Assembly: GCA_043228905.1 (NCBI GenBank)
Contig: JBHGNT010000020.1
Location: 12,400,001 to 12,464,000, forward strand
DNA: 64,000 bases
From: Azolla caroliniana
Lineage: Eukaryota > Polypodiophyta
Direction: 5' to 3'
The notes under the pieces were generated by a model, which ran no database searches, was not told the DNA's origin, and saw nothing but the letters and a program-made list of their open reading frames with translations. The position numbers were made by a program, and so were the translations under genes. Below, one piece after another: positions 30,465-42,400 of the stretch (positions within the stretch are counted from its first letter, which is position 1; each line of letters begins with the position of its first letter).

Positions 30465-31368
30465 CGAGGACTATCAAGGCATGGGGCCGCGATAGTCTGG
30501 ACAACTGGAAGAAACAACACACATGTACCATTGGTAGGAAATTTTTGCCCTCTGTTAATGGAGGTTGTACCCTAACTAGCATCGGTGGCTGGGAGAAGAA
30601 ACGAATCGAAGGATGCTTTAAGGCATGTGGTGCCTTAGGCTTTGACAACGAGATTAGAGGCGCCATGGAGGCGGTCTCATTCAATGACACCCTCAAGGAG
30701 ATCGAGAAGATAGTTGAGGAGGATCTTAGGGAAGGCGGATGTACGAAGTCATCGCGGACTTCGGGAAGATGATCGGGTTAGATCGGACCGACCGAATAGA
30801 CACCAAGTACAAGACTATGGATTGGAAGGTGAGGCCAATCGCAACTCCCTTGGTGGAGGACAGTTGGGAACAGATAAAAGGGGTCGCGACGGACCCAGGT
30901 TTAGGAGATGCGGCCAACATAGGACACCAATTCACTGACGAAACGCTACGGAAGCTCAAGACCGATGGGGGTGGCTTCCTATTGCCCGCGGAGAAGGACC
31001 GGTTTCGGAGGATGCTTGAAAGGCACACGAAAGCCTTTGTATTCTCGTCGTGTGAGATCGGGGCCGAGGTAGTAATCGACACAGATTGCCTGCCGATTCT
31101 CGGCATGGTTTCCGGATGCGTGACTCCGGACTTGGCGATTCTCAAGTGGGTTGCGTACATTAAGTCCCTGAATCCGTAGATAGGACACATCTCCGGAAAT
31201 GAGAACACCGTGGCTATTATGCTTTCGAGAAAGCGGTTTGACAACGAGGACGACATGGTGTCTGAAGACGAAGAAGTCGGCGAGAACTTCTTCGAGTCGG
31301 CCCAATTGAGGGCAAGCAAACGGGGCACTCCGGCCTTGAGCGAGTTTGACGAAATTGACTATGACGGG
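30458..31368 (+). pseudogene. A1 pol remnant (-1 frame), RT deleted
   Basis: Continues in the -1 frame after the gag-protease stop: WGRDSLDNW, GGCTLTSIGG, GAMEAVSFNDTLKEIEK, then TKYKTMDWKV and LERHTKAFVFSS. At about 31060 it jumps from the EIG just before the RT domain to EVVIDTDCLPILGM at the end of RNase H; about 1.2 kb is missing relative to B. One frameshift lies near 30740. It is not functional. Confidence 0.85.
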
Positions 31369-31987
31369 TTTCAGACTCAGTGCAGTACGAGAGAATAGCA
31401 ACGCCAGAATGACACAAGAAAAAAAGTAACGTAAAGCAACAGAATAGATTGTCAACAGTAGTTAGGACGCGCGCGTGAAGCGTAGGGAATACAACTGGTC
31501 AGAGCCGGGAACAGAGCTTCGAGCTCTAGAGCAAACACACGGAAAAAGGGGGCCTCTGACCAGGAGCGCGTGGGCGTCTGGCACGAGCCGAGGGTTCCTC
31601 CCAGGGTTTGGTCGTAGAGGTTCAAAAGAGAACGAGTGAGCAAGCTACTTCTTCCTCTGCTTCTCAAGAAAAAAAAACGATCCCTAAAATAGTCTAAGGC
31701 CTCCACTTTTATAGCACAAGGAGTAGTCGTTACATCAGGTTTAATGACTCCTCGATATTCTCTCCTAGATTCTCTTCTTGATGTGCTCTCGCTATCTCAC
31801 CTTTGTTTCCGCGCTCCTACCCACGCGATATTAAATCCTCTAATAGTGCCTAACTTCCTAGTAATCGACAAATTTAGTACACCTAGTACTTACATAAATT
31901 AGTACAAAAAAAGGGGTGCACTTGTGCACACACACGTTCCCATGCATTTGGTGACGTTTCCCCCGATGGCTTGGAATCTTCACAACA
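31369..31987 (-). repeat. 3' LTR of gypsy copy A2
   Basis: On the minus strand the polypurine tract GGTGGGGGTGGA ends at 31988 and the LTR begins TGTTGTGAAG, exactly where B's 3' LTR begins TGTCGTGATG. It has a TATA box (GCTATAAAAG) at about 31710. Its far end is unclear: A1 coding sequence stops at 31368, but no clean ...CA terminus is seen there, and TGTCAACAG at 31450 is an alternative border. It shares little sequence with B's LTR. Confidence 0.65.
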
Positions 31988-34900
31988 TCCACCCCCACCA
32001 AACCGCACATCCTCCGGTATGTGCCAGGTAGCGAGTTTAGTGGAGGATTCTAGGGCCAACCGTTACTCGTCCTCCCCGTCCGAGTCATCGTTTTCGATTC
32101 CCATCGTCGGGTCCGGTTCTGCTTCGTTCCACCTTTTGAAGGCCTTTATCCGCTTCCCTACTATCAGTGTCATCATCTGGGTCCCATCGAGCTTCGCGAG
32201 ATGGTATGTCCTGTTGTCGTTTGCGCAAGTCACCACGTACAGCCCAAACCACTGTTTTGCGAACTTACGCGTAGATCGATGTTGGTTGTCGAGACTGTTG
32301 TCATAGACCAGCACCCAGTCGCCTTCCTCGATCTTCTTTGGCCAGAGTTAGTGCGTTTGGTCAAACCTGGCCTTGTTTCTGGTCCGTGCCTCTTTTACCC
32401 TCGTTGTTGCCCATTCCACGTCTTCCGGCCTTCGCTCGAGTTGTCGAATGCGTGCCGCCAACAACTCTTCTCGGCTCATTTCATCGGTCCAATTGACCGC
32501 CATCCAGGAGGTAATTGTTCGTTCCACTGGCATGATGGGTTTCTGCCCGAACATGAGCTCTGCAAGCATGTACCCGGTCACCAAATTGTGAGTAGTCCGG
32601 TTCGCCCATAGCGCGTAAGGGAGTAGTCTTGGCCAGTTGCCGACTCGTCCTTCGCATGCACGTACTATGGCCTTTACGATCGATCCATGGCCCCGCTTGA
32701 CCTTCATGTTTGCTTCTGGGTTGTATGCCGTTGTGAGGGTCAACTTCACCCCTACTCAATCAAATAGTTCCTTGGCATCCTTTGCATCCAGCTCTCCTCG
32801 ATCGGCCACAATATTTCCTACGCACCCGTACCGGTAGACGACATCTTCAATCAGAAACTTGCACACGGCCGCGATGGTCTTGTTTGTCAACGCTCCGCCC
32901 TCCACCTGGTTTGTTAGATCTTCCCTTGCTAGCACCAGGTATCGCATCTGTCCTATTGCCATCGACATCGTCACCAAGTCGACCATCCATTTGAAATGTA
33001 TGGCCGACGGGTAAGTCGGGTGCAACTCTTCGCAATGTCAAACCACTGAGTGCATCTGGCAGCTCTCGCATGTCGACATGAAGTGGTGTACACCTTTATA
33101 CATTCCCGACCACCAATACTTATCCTTTAGCTTCTCGAATGTGGCCCATGTACCCCAATACCCGAACCAAGGGCTTTTGTGGAACTCTGATATCAGCTTC
33201 ACTTGATCCTCGGTTTGCGTTACTACCCGAAGTGGCGCGTCGTTCTGCTTCTTCGGATGCCTCCAAATTTTCCCGTTTCATAGGAAGTACTCGCACGCCC
33301 TCTTCTGGAGTAGACTTGCTTCCTGCCTTGTCCATGATGCGTCCGCCATCATCGTTCTTAGGAACCTTCCAATTAGAAGCCACTCCCCGTCGTAGTCGTC
33401 CTCGTTGAACTCGTTTAGGGGCGGAGTGCTTCGCCTATTTACCTTCATCCGTGTTGATTTGAAGAAGTCCACGCCGACCTCTTCATCTTCCGACACCATG
33501 CCGTCCTCATTCTTGAACCTCGCTCTGGAAAGCATATCGGCCATGGCGTTGTCTTTTCCGGAAATGTGTTGTATTTCCGGGTTCAAGGACTTGATGTACG
33601 CAATCCATCTGAGCATGCTCATGTCAGGAGTTGCGCATCCGGAAACCATATCGAGGATTGGTAGGCAATTTGTTTCTACAATCACTTATGTCCCGATTAA
33701 GTAGTCCTTGTCGACCTTAACCACCGAAACGATACCCCATAGCTCACGCTTGACCTGGGCGTATCCTCACTGCCGCTCGCTCAATACCTTCACGCCGAAC
33801 CGGATGGGGAAACGTGTGCCGTTCTCAACTTTCATGATTTACGACCCATCCGATTCCGGTCAGGCTGGTGTCTACCACGATTGTAAATTGGAGTGTCTGG
33901 TTTGTATACAGTTCTCCGTAAAGCCGGTGCAGTTGTAAGCATTTGTTTTAGTCTCTGGCCCATTTGAAATTCCTGCCTTTCTTTAGCAAGCCGTAGAGTG
34001 GCTCGATGACATGCGCGTAGTGCAGTATCCAAATGTGGTAGAAGGCGCATGCTCCCAAGAAACGTCAGACGTCGGTGATGGATCCACACTCCTCTTTCAT
34101 TACTGAGATGGCCTCTACCTTTGTCGGGGACGGCCTTCAACCATACGGTCCGCACAGGTGGCCGACCACTAAGATCTCTAGTTGTCCGAAAGCCAACTTC
34201 TCCCCAGAGAAGGTAGGTTGAGCGCCCTCAAGCCTCTGTAGTATCTTTTCGCAATCGGAGATGTGGTCCGTGACAAACCTTCGGCATCCGTTTGCTCTCG
34301 TTGACTCATCCTTCGTGTCCTTTGGACACCCCTTTATAGGAATCATCTAGGAATGGCATGGTGATGTCCGGGATGCAGTCCCTCAATACCTTGTTCATCG
34401 CATTCACCATGTGTGCCACCGAGTTTGTCCCTCCTTGCGGTAGGGTACACATCAGAACTAAGTCGAGAGGGGTTCGCATCGTTGTGATGTCCATGCTTTC
34501 GACGAAGGCTTCCCGACGAACTCGTCAATTGACGGACCGATTCCTGTATTGTGAATGGTCACCTTATTGACCAACTGCAAGTCTTGAATGAAGCGTAGCG
34601 TGCCATTCTTTTTTGGTACTGTAAACCACCGGTTGGAGTAAGTGGTAGTCGATGGTTCGAGGATGCCTAGCTCCACTTTCTGCTTAAGAAGCTTCATCAA
34701 CATCGGAATGTGAACTCTTGGTACCTGAATTGGCTTGAGACTCCACGGCACGTGCGACACCGTAACGATTACCATTGGTTCAACAACGGTCGGGTCGGCG
34801 CACTTGATCTCCCCCGACGAGAATGCGAAGGCTTTACCGTGCCTCTCGAGCATCCTCCTGAATCGGTCCTCTTCTGCCGGCATAGGAAGCCACCCCCACC

Positions 34901-35704
34901 TATCTTCAGCTCTCGCAACATCTTGTCGGTGAACCAGTGTCCTATGCTGGCCGGATCTCGCAAGCTTGGGTCGGTAGCGACCCTCTTTATTCGTTCCCAG
35001 CTGCCCTCCGGCAAGGGAGTCACGATTGGCTTCACCTTCCAGTCCACAGTCTTGTACTTGGTGTCCACGCGGGCGGTCTAATGCGCCCCGATTTTCCCTT
35101 TGAAGTCCACAATGACTTCATACATCTCGACTGAGTTAACCGGTATGAGCCGGTCTTCACTTAGACCTCCTTCGACTACCCTCTCGATTTCTCCAAGGGT
35201 ATCATCAAATGAGACCGCCTCCACAACGTTGCTGATCCCCTCTTCATGGCCCAAGGCTCCGCACACCTTTAAGTGCGCCTCGGCTCGTTTCCTTTCTCGG
35301 CCACTAATGCTGGTTATGGTACAACCTCCGTTATTGGAGAACAAAATTGTCCTTCCTATTGTATAGGTGTGGGGTTTGTTCCGGTCATCCAGACTACCCA
35401 ACCCCACGCCTTCATAGTCCTTTCTAAAAATCCTCTTGACCGTTATTGCCAAGGGTGTCCCGATTACGCTCATGATTCTGCCGCACTGTCAAAACTGGAT
35501 GGAGTGACGGTCGTCCTGACTCTTTACCCTTATGTAGGCCGAACCATTGTCTAGTACTTTGGTCTCCAGTCGAGCTGTCGTGATGTATGGATGGGAAAAT
35601 GTCTCTTGCACGAAAAAGTGTCGGTCTATCTCGACGTCCCCGATACTCGGTCTGACATTCAAACATGCCCCGAGCAACTCTTCCGTGGCACTAGTAGCCG
35701 TGCG
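31988..35704 (-). pseudogene. Ty3/gypsy copy A2: protease, RT, RNase H, integrase (decayed)
   Basis: In reading order from 35704 down: protease C-terminal part (DVEIDRHFFVQE), the frameshift site QEDF-TAG near 35430, the pol spacer (GGCTITSISG, EAVSFDDTLGEIE), pre-RT and RT (LERHGKAFAFSSGEI, SNRWFTVPKKNGTLRFIQDL near 34600, FLDD near 34350), RNase H (EILVVGHLCGPYG, ETNCLPILDMVSG near 33650), integrase (VDLVTMSMAIGQMRY, VADRGEL near 32790, TTAYNPEANMKV near 32720) and the C-terminal LDNQHRSTRKFAKQWFG. Frameshifts and an RT deletion near 34520 break it. The 5' part, with gag and 5' LTR, is cut off at 35704 by another element. Confidence 0.88.
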
Positions 35705-35980
35705 TGTCATGATATGGGAAAACTCGAACCCATGACCTTATGTTGCATGTGTCGAGCTCTTGACCATTAGACTATTTGTTGTAATACGAAATCCATATTA
35801 TTTTCATTTAAGTTTTACTATAGAAAATTGATGTATATTCCAGATTTCTCTGGAACATTCTAGAAACTTTAGGAGTACTCCTGAGAACACTATAAAAGGA
35901 GGCACAAGGCATTATGTCAAACCAAATTGGTTCAACACCAGTCTTAAGCCTCCTAACATAATATATAGCTTTTGTTATCA

Positions 35981-36045
<65 letters not shown>

Positions 36046-36135
36046 TTCCTTCTCTCGAGAGTTTTACACCTCCCTTAGTACTAATCCTCATCTTTTAGTA
36101 CTAATTCATTCTCTGTCTTAGTACTGCTCCTGACA
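35705..36135 (+). repeat. 5' LTR of a Tf1/Sushi-like element
   Basis: A 431-bp unit with ends TGTCA...TGACA, TATAAAAG at 35891-35898 and a long (CT)n at 35985-36041. The transcript should begin near 35920. The left end carries a tRNA-like stretch on the minus strand (TAGTCTAATGGTCAAGAGC and GGGTTCGAG). It is followed at once by a putative self-priming site (36138-36151). It is assigned as an LTR from its ends, its TATA box and the gag that follows; the partner LTR is absent. Confidence 0.7.
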
Positions 36136-36137
36136 GT

Positions 36138-36151
36138 TTGAACCTATTTGG
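36138..36151 (+). other. Candidate self-priming primer-binding site
   Basis: TTGAACCTATTTGG, two bases after the LTR, is the reverse complement of CCAAATAGGTTCAA; the predicted transcript 5' region holds CCAAATTGGTTCAA at 35922-35935 (13 of 14 pairs). Tf1 and Sushi elements prime with their own RNA 5' end this way. No tRNA-type TGG site is present here. Confidence 0.55.
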
Positions 36152-36231
36152 GTCTCCTTCCTTCTCTTCCTTTATCTTCTTACTTCTCTCTCCCTTCATA
36201 CTAATCTCTTTTTCCTCTTTTCTCTCATACT

Positions 36232-37310
36232 ATGGCCACTGTTAGCGCTCAAGAATATCAATCCATTTTTTCGGAGTTAAAATGCTTGAAAGAGAAGTTT
36301 CTCGCATTGGAACAAGAAAATCAACGACTGTTGGGGGAGCTTCAACAAATCTCCTTAGAGAAGCAGCAGACGCAACAACACGGGGAACTAACGTTACGCG
36401 TGCAATAGCTCGAAGCAACCATAGTAGCAATGCAACAACAAGGACCCTGTACGCAAGGGGTTCATAAAGAACCAAAGATCGGCCTTCCCATGAAATTCGC
36501 TGGAACGTGATCACAGTTTAGAGGATTCCTTAATCAGGTATGATTAGTCATTCAAATGCATCCTTCCCGATATCCCACCAATGCATCACGAGTGGGTTTA
36601 GTACGCACGTTGTTAAGTGGCTCAGCTTTGGCATGGTTCGCTCCGTTGTTAGAAAAGGAATCTCCTTTACTAAACAATTTTGAAGAGTTTTTAAGTGAGT
36701 TTAAAGCCTGTTTTGGAGATACTAACAACATAAGGACAACAATCAACAAAATCCGGCGATTAAGTCAAAGTGATCATCCAGCCCCCGCATACGCTGCAGA
36801 TTTCCGCCTACTCGCCTCTAATATCCCCTGTGATGACCAAGCACTTATGGAGCAATTTCGTTATGGTCTACGTAACGATGTCAAGGATTTACTCTTGACC
36901 TTCCCCGAAGAACCAAAGTCATTGACAGAAGCAATCAATCGCGCGGTGAGATGTGACAACCGTCTTTTCGAACAACGTTCGGAATGTCAGTTCCAGATGC
37001 CAAGGGCAAGATCTGAGCCCACCTACGCCTTATTGGTAGAAAAACCTTTTCCAAGGGAGTCATATAACACGTCATTGTGAACCATTATCAGAAGAAGAAA
37101 AGCAGCGACGCCAAGCATATCGACTATGTCTTTATTGCGGTGGACCAGGGCATATTGCAGTGAAATGTCCCCATAGGCCAAGAAGACAAGTGAACCAAAT
37201 AGTTGCTAGTTCTAATTGTACTAAACCCGAGTGTATTTTAGTAGGAATATCTGATAGTCCTAATAGTACTAATAGCCCAAATCTATCGAACAAATTTGAT
37301 GTCTTTAGTT
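36232..37310 (+). pseudogene. Tf1/Sushi-type (fungal-like) gag, broken
   Basis: Begins at ATG 36232 with a coiled-coil-like Gln/Glu/Leu-rich part, then a capsid domain with LPMKFAG, FRGFLNQ, SALAWFAPLLEKESPLL, FEEFLSEFKACFGDT, YAADFRLLA, FRYGLRNDVKDLLLTFPE and AVRCDNRLFE, and a zinc knuckle CLYCGGPGHIAVKC near 37125-37165. From memory this capsid pattern belongs to Sushi/Tf1-type gags of fungi and the vertebrate RTL/PEG10 group rather than the usual plant families. Three stops in the first 110 codons (TAG, TGA, TGA) sit where CAG or CGA would be expected; 36556-37080 is open; a frameshift precedes the knuckle. No pol follows. Confidence 0.75.
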
Positions 37311-37423
37311 AGTTAGAAGAAGAGTCAAACGACTAAGTCCAGCCAAAATAGGAGTCGTTTGGTTGGACAACCCTAGATCTATGCAACCTATTAGTAGTTC
37401 CATTCCCTCTAAGCAAGCGACCC
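37311..37423. other. Junction between Sushi-like fragment and gypsy copy A
   Basis: Short stretch not assigned to either element with confidence. Copy A gag becomes recognisable at about 37424 (ELTKM). Confidence 0.4.
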
Positions 37424-37909
37424 TATAAGAGCTCACTAAGATGGTATGGGACCTCCAGATTGCGCAGGCCTGGAGAGACAGTGGGGGACAATTGCATGAC
37501 CGAAGGCCTCGGTCGACCAACGATGTATGTGGTGTGACGCGGTTGGCCACACCCGAAGAGATTGCGCGGATTTTACCGAGGCACGCAGAAGCAATGTGGT
37601 GTACCTACGGAATGGGCAGGTTCATGCGAGTGAGACTTGGGAAGCCTTGGGTTGGAATACCGGTTGGGATGGAATGGAAGAAGCCACCGCGCGACATGCT
37701 GAGGCCATCCATTATGGCATTAGTCGGTATCCGGGTCGGAGGCGACAACGACCTGAAATCGAGACACTTCGGGTTCTGGACACTAGTGTTGGAAGGCCTT
37801 TTTGGAATACGGTTGAGGAAGGAAGAAGCGGACCGCACGGAGAAGCGGGTTTAGGAGGTTACGGGGTGGAACGATCCGGTCGAGGAGAAGACCGATTTCA
37901 TGGAAGCGG
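37424..37909 (+). pseudogene. Copy A gag, N-terminal piece
   Basis: DLQIAQAWRDSGG, then a zinc knuckle with intact CX2CX4HX4C spacing (CMWCDAVGHTRRDC, about 37522-37565) and linker NVVYLRNGQVHASETWEALG, matching B around 44050-44330. Frames shift several times. It breaks at ...FMEA, where B's 3' LTR begins at 37910, and resumes at 46782. Confidence 0.85.
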
Positions 37910-39400
37910 TGTCGTGAAGTTTCCCGCGCGTGTGTTACTTGGGCGGGACCACGGGGGTCTCGGACTAGGGAGTACTCAAGGGATAGAGAAGACCCGAGGT
38001 TTGCTTTATGACAATACTACTTCCCCACCCCTTCCCGAGCAAGGTCTCGTTCCCCTTTTGTTTTGTGAGGCCGGTGGCTCTTGTTGACCACGACTCGTCG
38101 ACCTTCCGAGATCACCGTACGAGCCAAGTGACCAAACGAGTACAAGCAAGATGAGCACGCAACATGAACGCACAAGGGGACGATAACACAAACACGAATG
38201 TCCGTACGGCTTTATGAGGAGGAGAGGTGCATGGGCGCGCATGAACGCTCCCTTGTGACAAGACGTCGAACGTATGAGGAAGACACAAAACACACGCACA
38301 AAATGCTCGTATGCCTTTATGAGGAGGAGAGGTGCATGGGCAAGCCCGAACGGTCCCCTCGTCACAAGACGACCGAACGTACAAGGAAGACACAAACACA
38401 CGCACAAATGCTCGTACGCCTTTATGAGGAGGAGAGGTGCATGGGCAAGCCCGAACGGTCCCCTCGTCACAAGACGACCGAATGTACAAGGAAGACACAA
38501 ACACACGCACAAATGCTCGTACGCCTTTATGAGGAGGAGAGGTGCATAGGCAAGCCCGAACGGTCCCCTCGTCACAAGACGGTCGAACGTACAAGGAAGA
38601 CACAAACACACGCACAAAATGCTCGTATGCCTTTATGAGGAGGAGAGGTGCATGGGCAAGCCCGAACGGTCCCCTCGTCACAAGACGGCCGAATGTACAA
38701 GGAAGACACAAACACACGCACAATCAAAACATAAATATTAAATACCCTTAGAGACAAGGCAAAACCGAACACGGCGAAGACGAACCACGACCACCCGAAC
38801 GGCAAGCACACGGGCTCGCAACGACGAACGGGGCGGAGCAACGTTGAGTCAACGAAGCTTGGGCTCACGAGCCCGTGGCGATGGGGGGATGAAGGGGTAT
38901 GAGATGAAGAAAAGTGGTGAATAAGGAGATGAAGAGCTTCGAAAGAAAATTGGCGATAGTCTCATCCTCCCAAAACGTCCTCCCAAATGAGCCCCCCTCG
39001 ACCTCCTTTTATAGGAAAAAAAGAAGGGGGGGGGACGCCAAATTTGTCTTCAATGAAAAAGGAATAAAATTCCTTAAATCATGCTACACTGTAAGACTAG
39101 ACTCAAACCGTGCACCTCTAGCTAGTAGTCAATGTGACTATCCACTAACCCAATAACTCTTTCTTATATAATATGTAAGTCTATCTCTATAAATTTATAG
39201 CCTGTCTCCCCTCTACCCTTTATCTCACCTCTCTCTTACTTTTTGCACGAGCTTCTATACCTCCCTTTTACCCTTTCTTTTCCTTTTTATTTTGCATATG
39301 CACAATTAATCGCTTTTGTGTGCACACACATTGCACATGCACATTTTTGACCCCCTTTTCGCCGGTTTTTGCCACCCTCGAGCACGCCACATCACGACAT
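37910..39400 (-). repeat. 3' LTR of element B
   Basis: 1491 bp. Contains the 105/106-bp minisatellite (38198-38722), a tRNA-like stretch on the minus strand near 39085-39165 (GGGTTAGTGGATAGTC... and GGTTTGAGTCT), and a 62-bp segment at about 37957-38018 that the 5' LTR lacks. A segment of about 150 bp found in the 5' LTR at 45965-46115 is missing here. Confidence 0.93.
38198..38722. repeat. LTR minisatellite of element B (3' copy), five units
   Basis: Four units of 105-106 bp after one divergent unit. Each holds CTTTATGAGGAGGAGAGGTG, CCCGAACGGTCCCCTCGTCA and ACAAACACACGCACAA. At 105 bp the unit is a multiple of three and open in frames on both strands (about 35 residues per unit), which creates long repetitive frames that are probably not genes. 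Confidence 0.95.
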
Positions 39401-39459
39401 CCACCCCCACCAAACCGCACATCCTCCGGTATGTGCCAAGAATGGCGGGCTGAGGGTGG

Positions 39460-42400
39460 TTAGTAGTTCATTTCCTCCTCCTCATTGACCCCATGGCTTG
39501 TTGTTTGCTCGCCTTTGTTTTCATCAAGGTCATCGAGGTTTGGCTCCTTGTCGTGTCGCTTTTTGAAGATTTTGACCCGCTTCCCGGCTATTGGTACTGC
39601 CAGCTTAGTCCCATCGAGTTTAGCGAGGTGGTAGGTAGCATTATCGTTTGCACTCGTTACCATATACGGCCCGAACCATCGCTTTGCGAATTTCCGCATC
39701 GACCTATGTTGATTGTCGAGACTACTATCATATACAATCACCCAGTCTCCTTCTTCGATCTTCCGAGGGCGTAGTCGGTGTGTCTTGTCGAATCGGGCTT
39801 TGTTACTTAGCCTAGCCGCTTCTAACCTCTCCTTTGCTAACTCCAAGTCTTCGGGTCTTCTCTCAAGTTGCCTTATCCTTGTGGCTAGAAGCTCTTCTCG
39901 ACTCATCTCGTTTTCCCACGACATCGCTACCCATGAAGCGATCGTGTCTTCAATGGGCATCACCGGCTTTTGTCCGTACATGAGTTCAGCTGACATGAAA
40001 CCTGTAACTAAGCTATGAGTTGTTTTGTCGGCCCACAAGGCATAAGGTAGTAACCGAGGCCAATTCCCGACTCGCCCATCACAAGCTCGTACAATGGCTT
40101 TTACGATAGGCCCGTGTCCGTGTTCTATCTTTCCATTAGCCTCTGGGTTATAAGCGGTCGTGAGAGAGAGCTTCACTCCAAGTCGGTCAAAGAGCTCTGT
40201 AGCTTCGTGAGCGTTCAACTCTCCTCTATCGGCCACTATCTTTCCCACACATCCGTACCGGCAAATGACATCCTCGAGTAAGAATTTACACACCCCCGCC
40301 GTCGTTTTGTTTGCTAAGGTCCGCCCTTCTACTTGGTTTGTTAGGTCTTCTCTTGTTAGCACCAAATATTTCATTTGGCCCACTCTCATCGGCATCGAAA
40401 CCAAATCCACCATCCATTTGAAGTGTATGGTGAGTGGGTAGGTCGGGTGCAACTCGTCCCTATGGCGTATGTTGGAGTGTATCTGACAGCTTTCACACGT
40501 CCCCACGAAATGGGCGACATCCTTGTACATTCCTGGCCACCAATACTTCTCCTTTAACTTCTCGAATGTTGCCCACGTTCCTCTATGGAATTCAGACACC
40601 AATGTTGTCTGGTCCTCTTCCTTTATGACCACTCGTTGTGGCGTCCCCGTCCTTCTCTTCGGGTGCCTCCAAAGGAATCCCCCTCGTAGGAAGTACTTGT
40701 ACGCTTTCTTTCAGACTCTTTGTGCTTCCTGCTTCGACCATGAACTATCCATTGTCATTGAGCTTAAGAACTTGCCAATGTGTAGCCACTCCCCTTCGTA
40801 TTCACTTTCGTTGAAGGCGTGGAGTACTCGCACATCTTGATCATCTATAGATGCTTGGGCTGTCTTAAAGAAGTCAAGAGCGACATCCTCATCTTCAGAC
40901 ACCATGTCGCTTTCGCCTTCGAACCTTGCCCTCGATAGCATATCTGCCATGACATTGTTCTTCCCTGAAATGTGGTGAATCTCCGGGTTCATTGATTTGA
41001 TGTAAGCGATCCATCTTAGCATAGCTAGGTCAGGTGTTGCACACCCCGAAACCATCCCTAGGATTGGAAGGCAATCCGTCTCTATTACCACCTCTGACCC
41101 GATTAGGTAATCTTTATCCGCCTTCACTGCGGACACAATACCCCAAAGCTCACGTTTTACTTGGGCGTATCCTCGTTGTCGCTCGCTTAAGACCTTGGCT
41201 CCGAACCGGATGGCATAGCGTGTACCATGCTCTCCTTCTTGGTTGATGACCCATCCAATCCCTGTTGGACTCGTATCTACCGTCACGTAGATGGGCACCC
41301 CTTCCTTGTATACGGCTTTTCGTAAAGCTGGTGCCGCTACCAACATTCCTTTGAGCCTCTTCATTGCCTCTGTGTGCTCTTCCTCCCACTTGAACTTCCG
41401 CCCCTTCTGAAGTAGCCCATACAAGGGCTCGGCTAGGTGAGCATAGTGCGGGATCCAGATGTGGTAGAATGCACAAGCACCAAGAAATCGCCTCACCTCT
41501 GTTTGCGATTTACATTCTTCCCTCATGTTTGTGATGGCGTCCACCTTTGCCGGGGACGGCTTCCGTCCGTACGCCCCGCACAAGTGTCCCACCACAAGGA
41601 TCTCTGGTTGGCCGAATGCCGATTTCTCACCCGAGAAGGTCAAGCGTGCATCTCCGAGTCTTTGTAGAACCTTCTCGCAATCGGAGATGTGATATGCCAC
41701 AAAACGTCTGCACCCATACTCGTCCAAGGTTTCATCTTTCTCCGCTTCATAGCACCCTCTTATGGGGATGTCATCGAGGAATGGCATGGTGATGTCGGGG
41801 ATGCAATCTCTCAGTACCTTGTTCATTGCATTTACCATGTGGGCTACAGAGTTAGTGCCTCCTTGTGGCAAGGTACACATTCGCACTAGGCCGATAGGAG
41901 TTCGCATCGTCGTGATGTCCCTGCTCTCCACAGCTAGTTGGAATTGATCATACCCCAAGTATAGATCACCGATCGAATAAATAGACCTTCCAGCGAAGGC
42001 CTCGACGAATTCGTCAACACTCGGTCCGACCCCGGCATTTCGAATTGTCACTTGATTAACAAGTTGTAGGTCCTGGATGAAGCGTAATGTGCCGTTCTTC
42101 TTTGGCACAGTGAACCACCGATTCGAGTATGGGGAGCTTGATGGCTCGAGGATACCCATCTCGATCTTTTCCTTGAGTAGCTCAATCAACTTTGGGATGT
42201 GAGCTCTCGGAACGGGGATTGGCTTGATGTTCCACGGTACATGCGGCACCGTAAAGATCACCATTGGCTCCACGATCTTAGGGTTTACACACCCTATCTC
42301 ACCCGACGAGAAGGCGAAAGCCCTTCCGTGGCTTTCGATCATCCTTCTAAATCTTTCCTCCTCCCTAGGCAATAGGAAGCCACCCCCACCAATCCGGAGC

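Larger units (their letters stand above)
28690..31368 (+). mobile_element. Ty3/gypsy copy A1, truncated and internally deleted
   Basis: Fragment of the same family as element B, running from mid-gag to the spacer after RNase H. Both LTRs are absent. The left end breaks inside gag (…KEFMNWVE), and the right end is cut at 31368 by the LTR of A2. The reverse transcriptase and most of RNase H are deleted at about 31060. Confidence 0.9.

Noticed and set aside
38198-38723. Long repetitive frames of 140-200 codons on both strands in the LTRs of B (also 45129-45946)
   Set aside because: They come from a 105/106-bp minisatellite inside an LTR. Frames on both strands are equally open, show no domain, and shift with 106-bp units.
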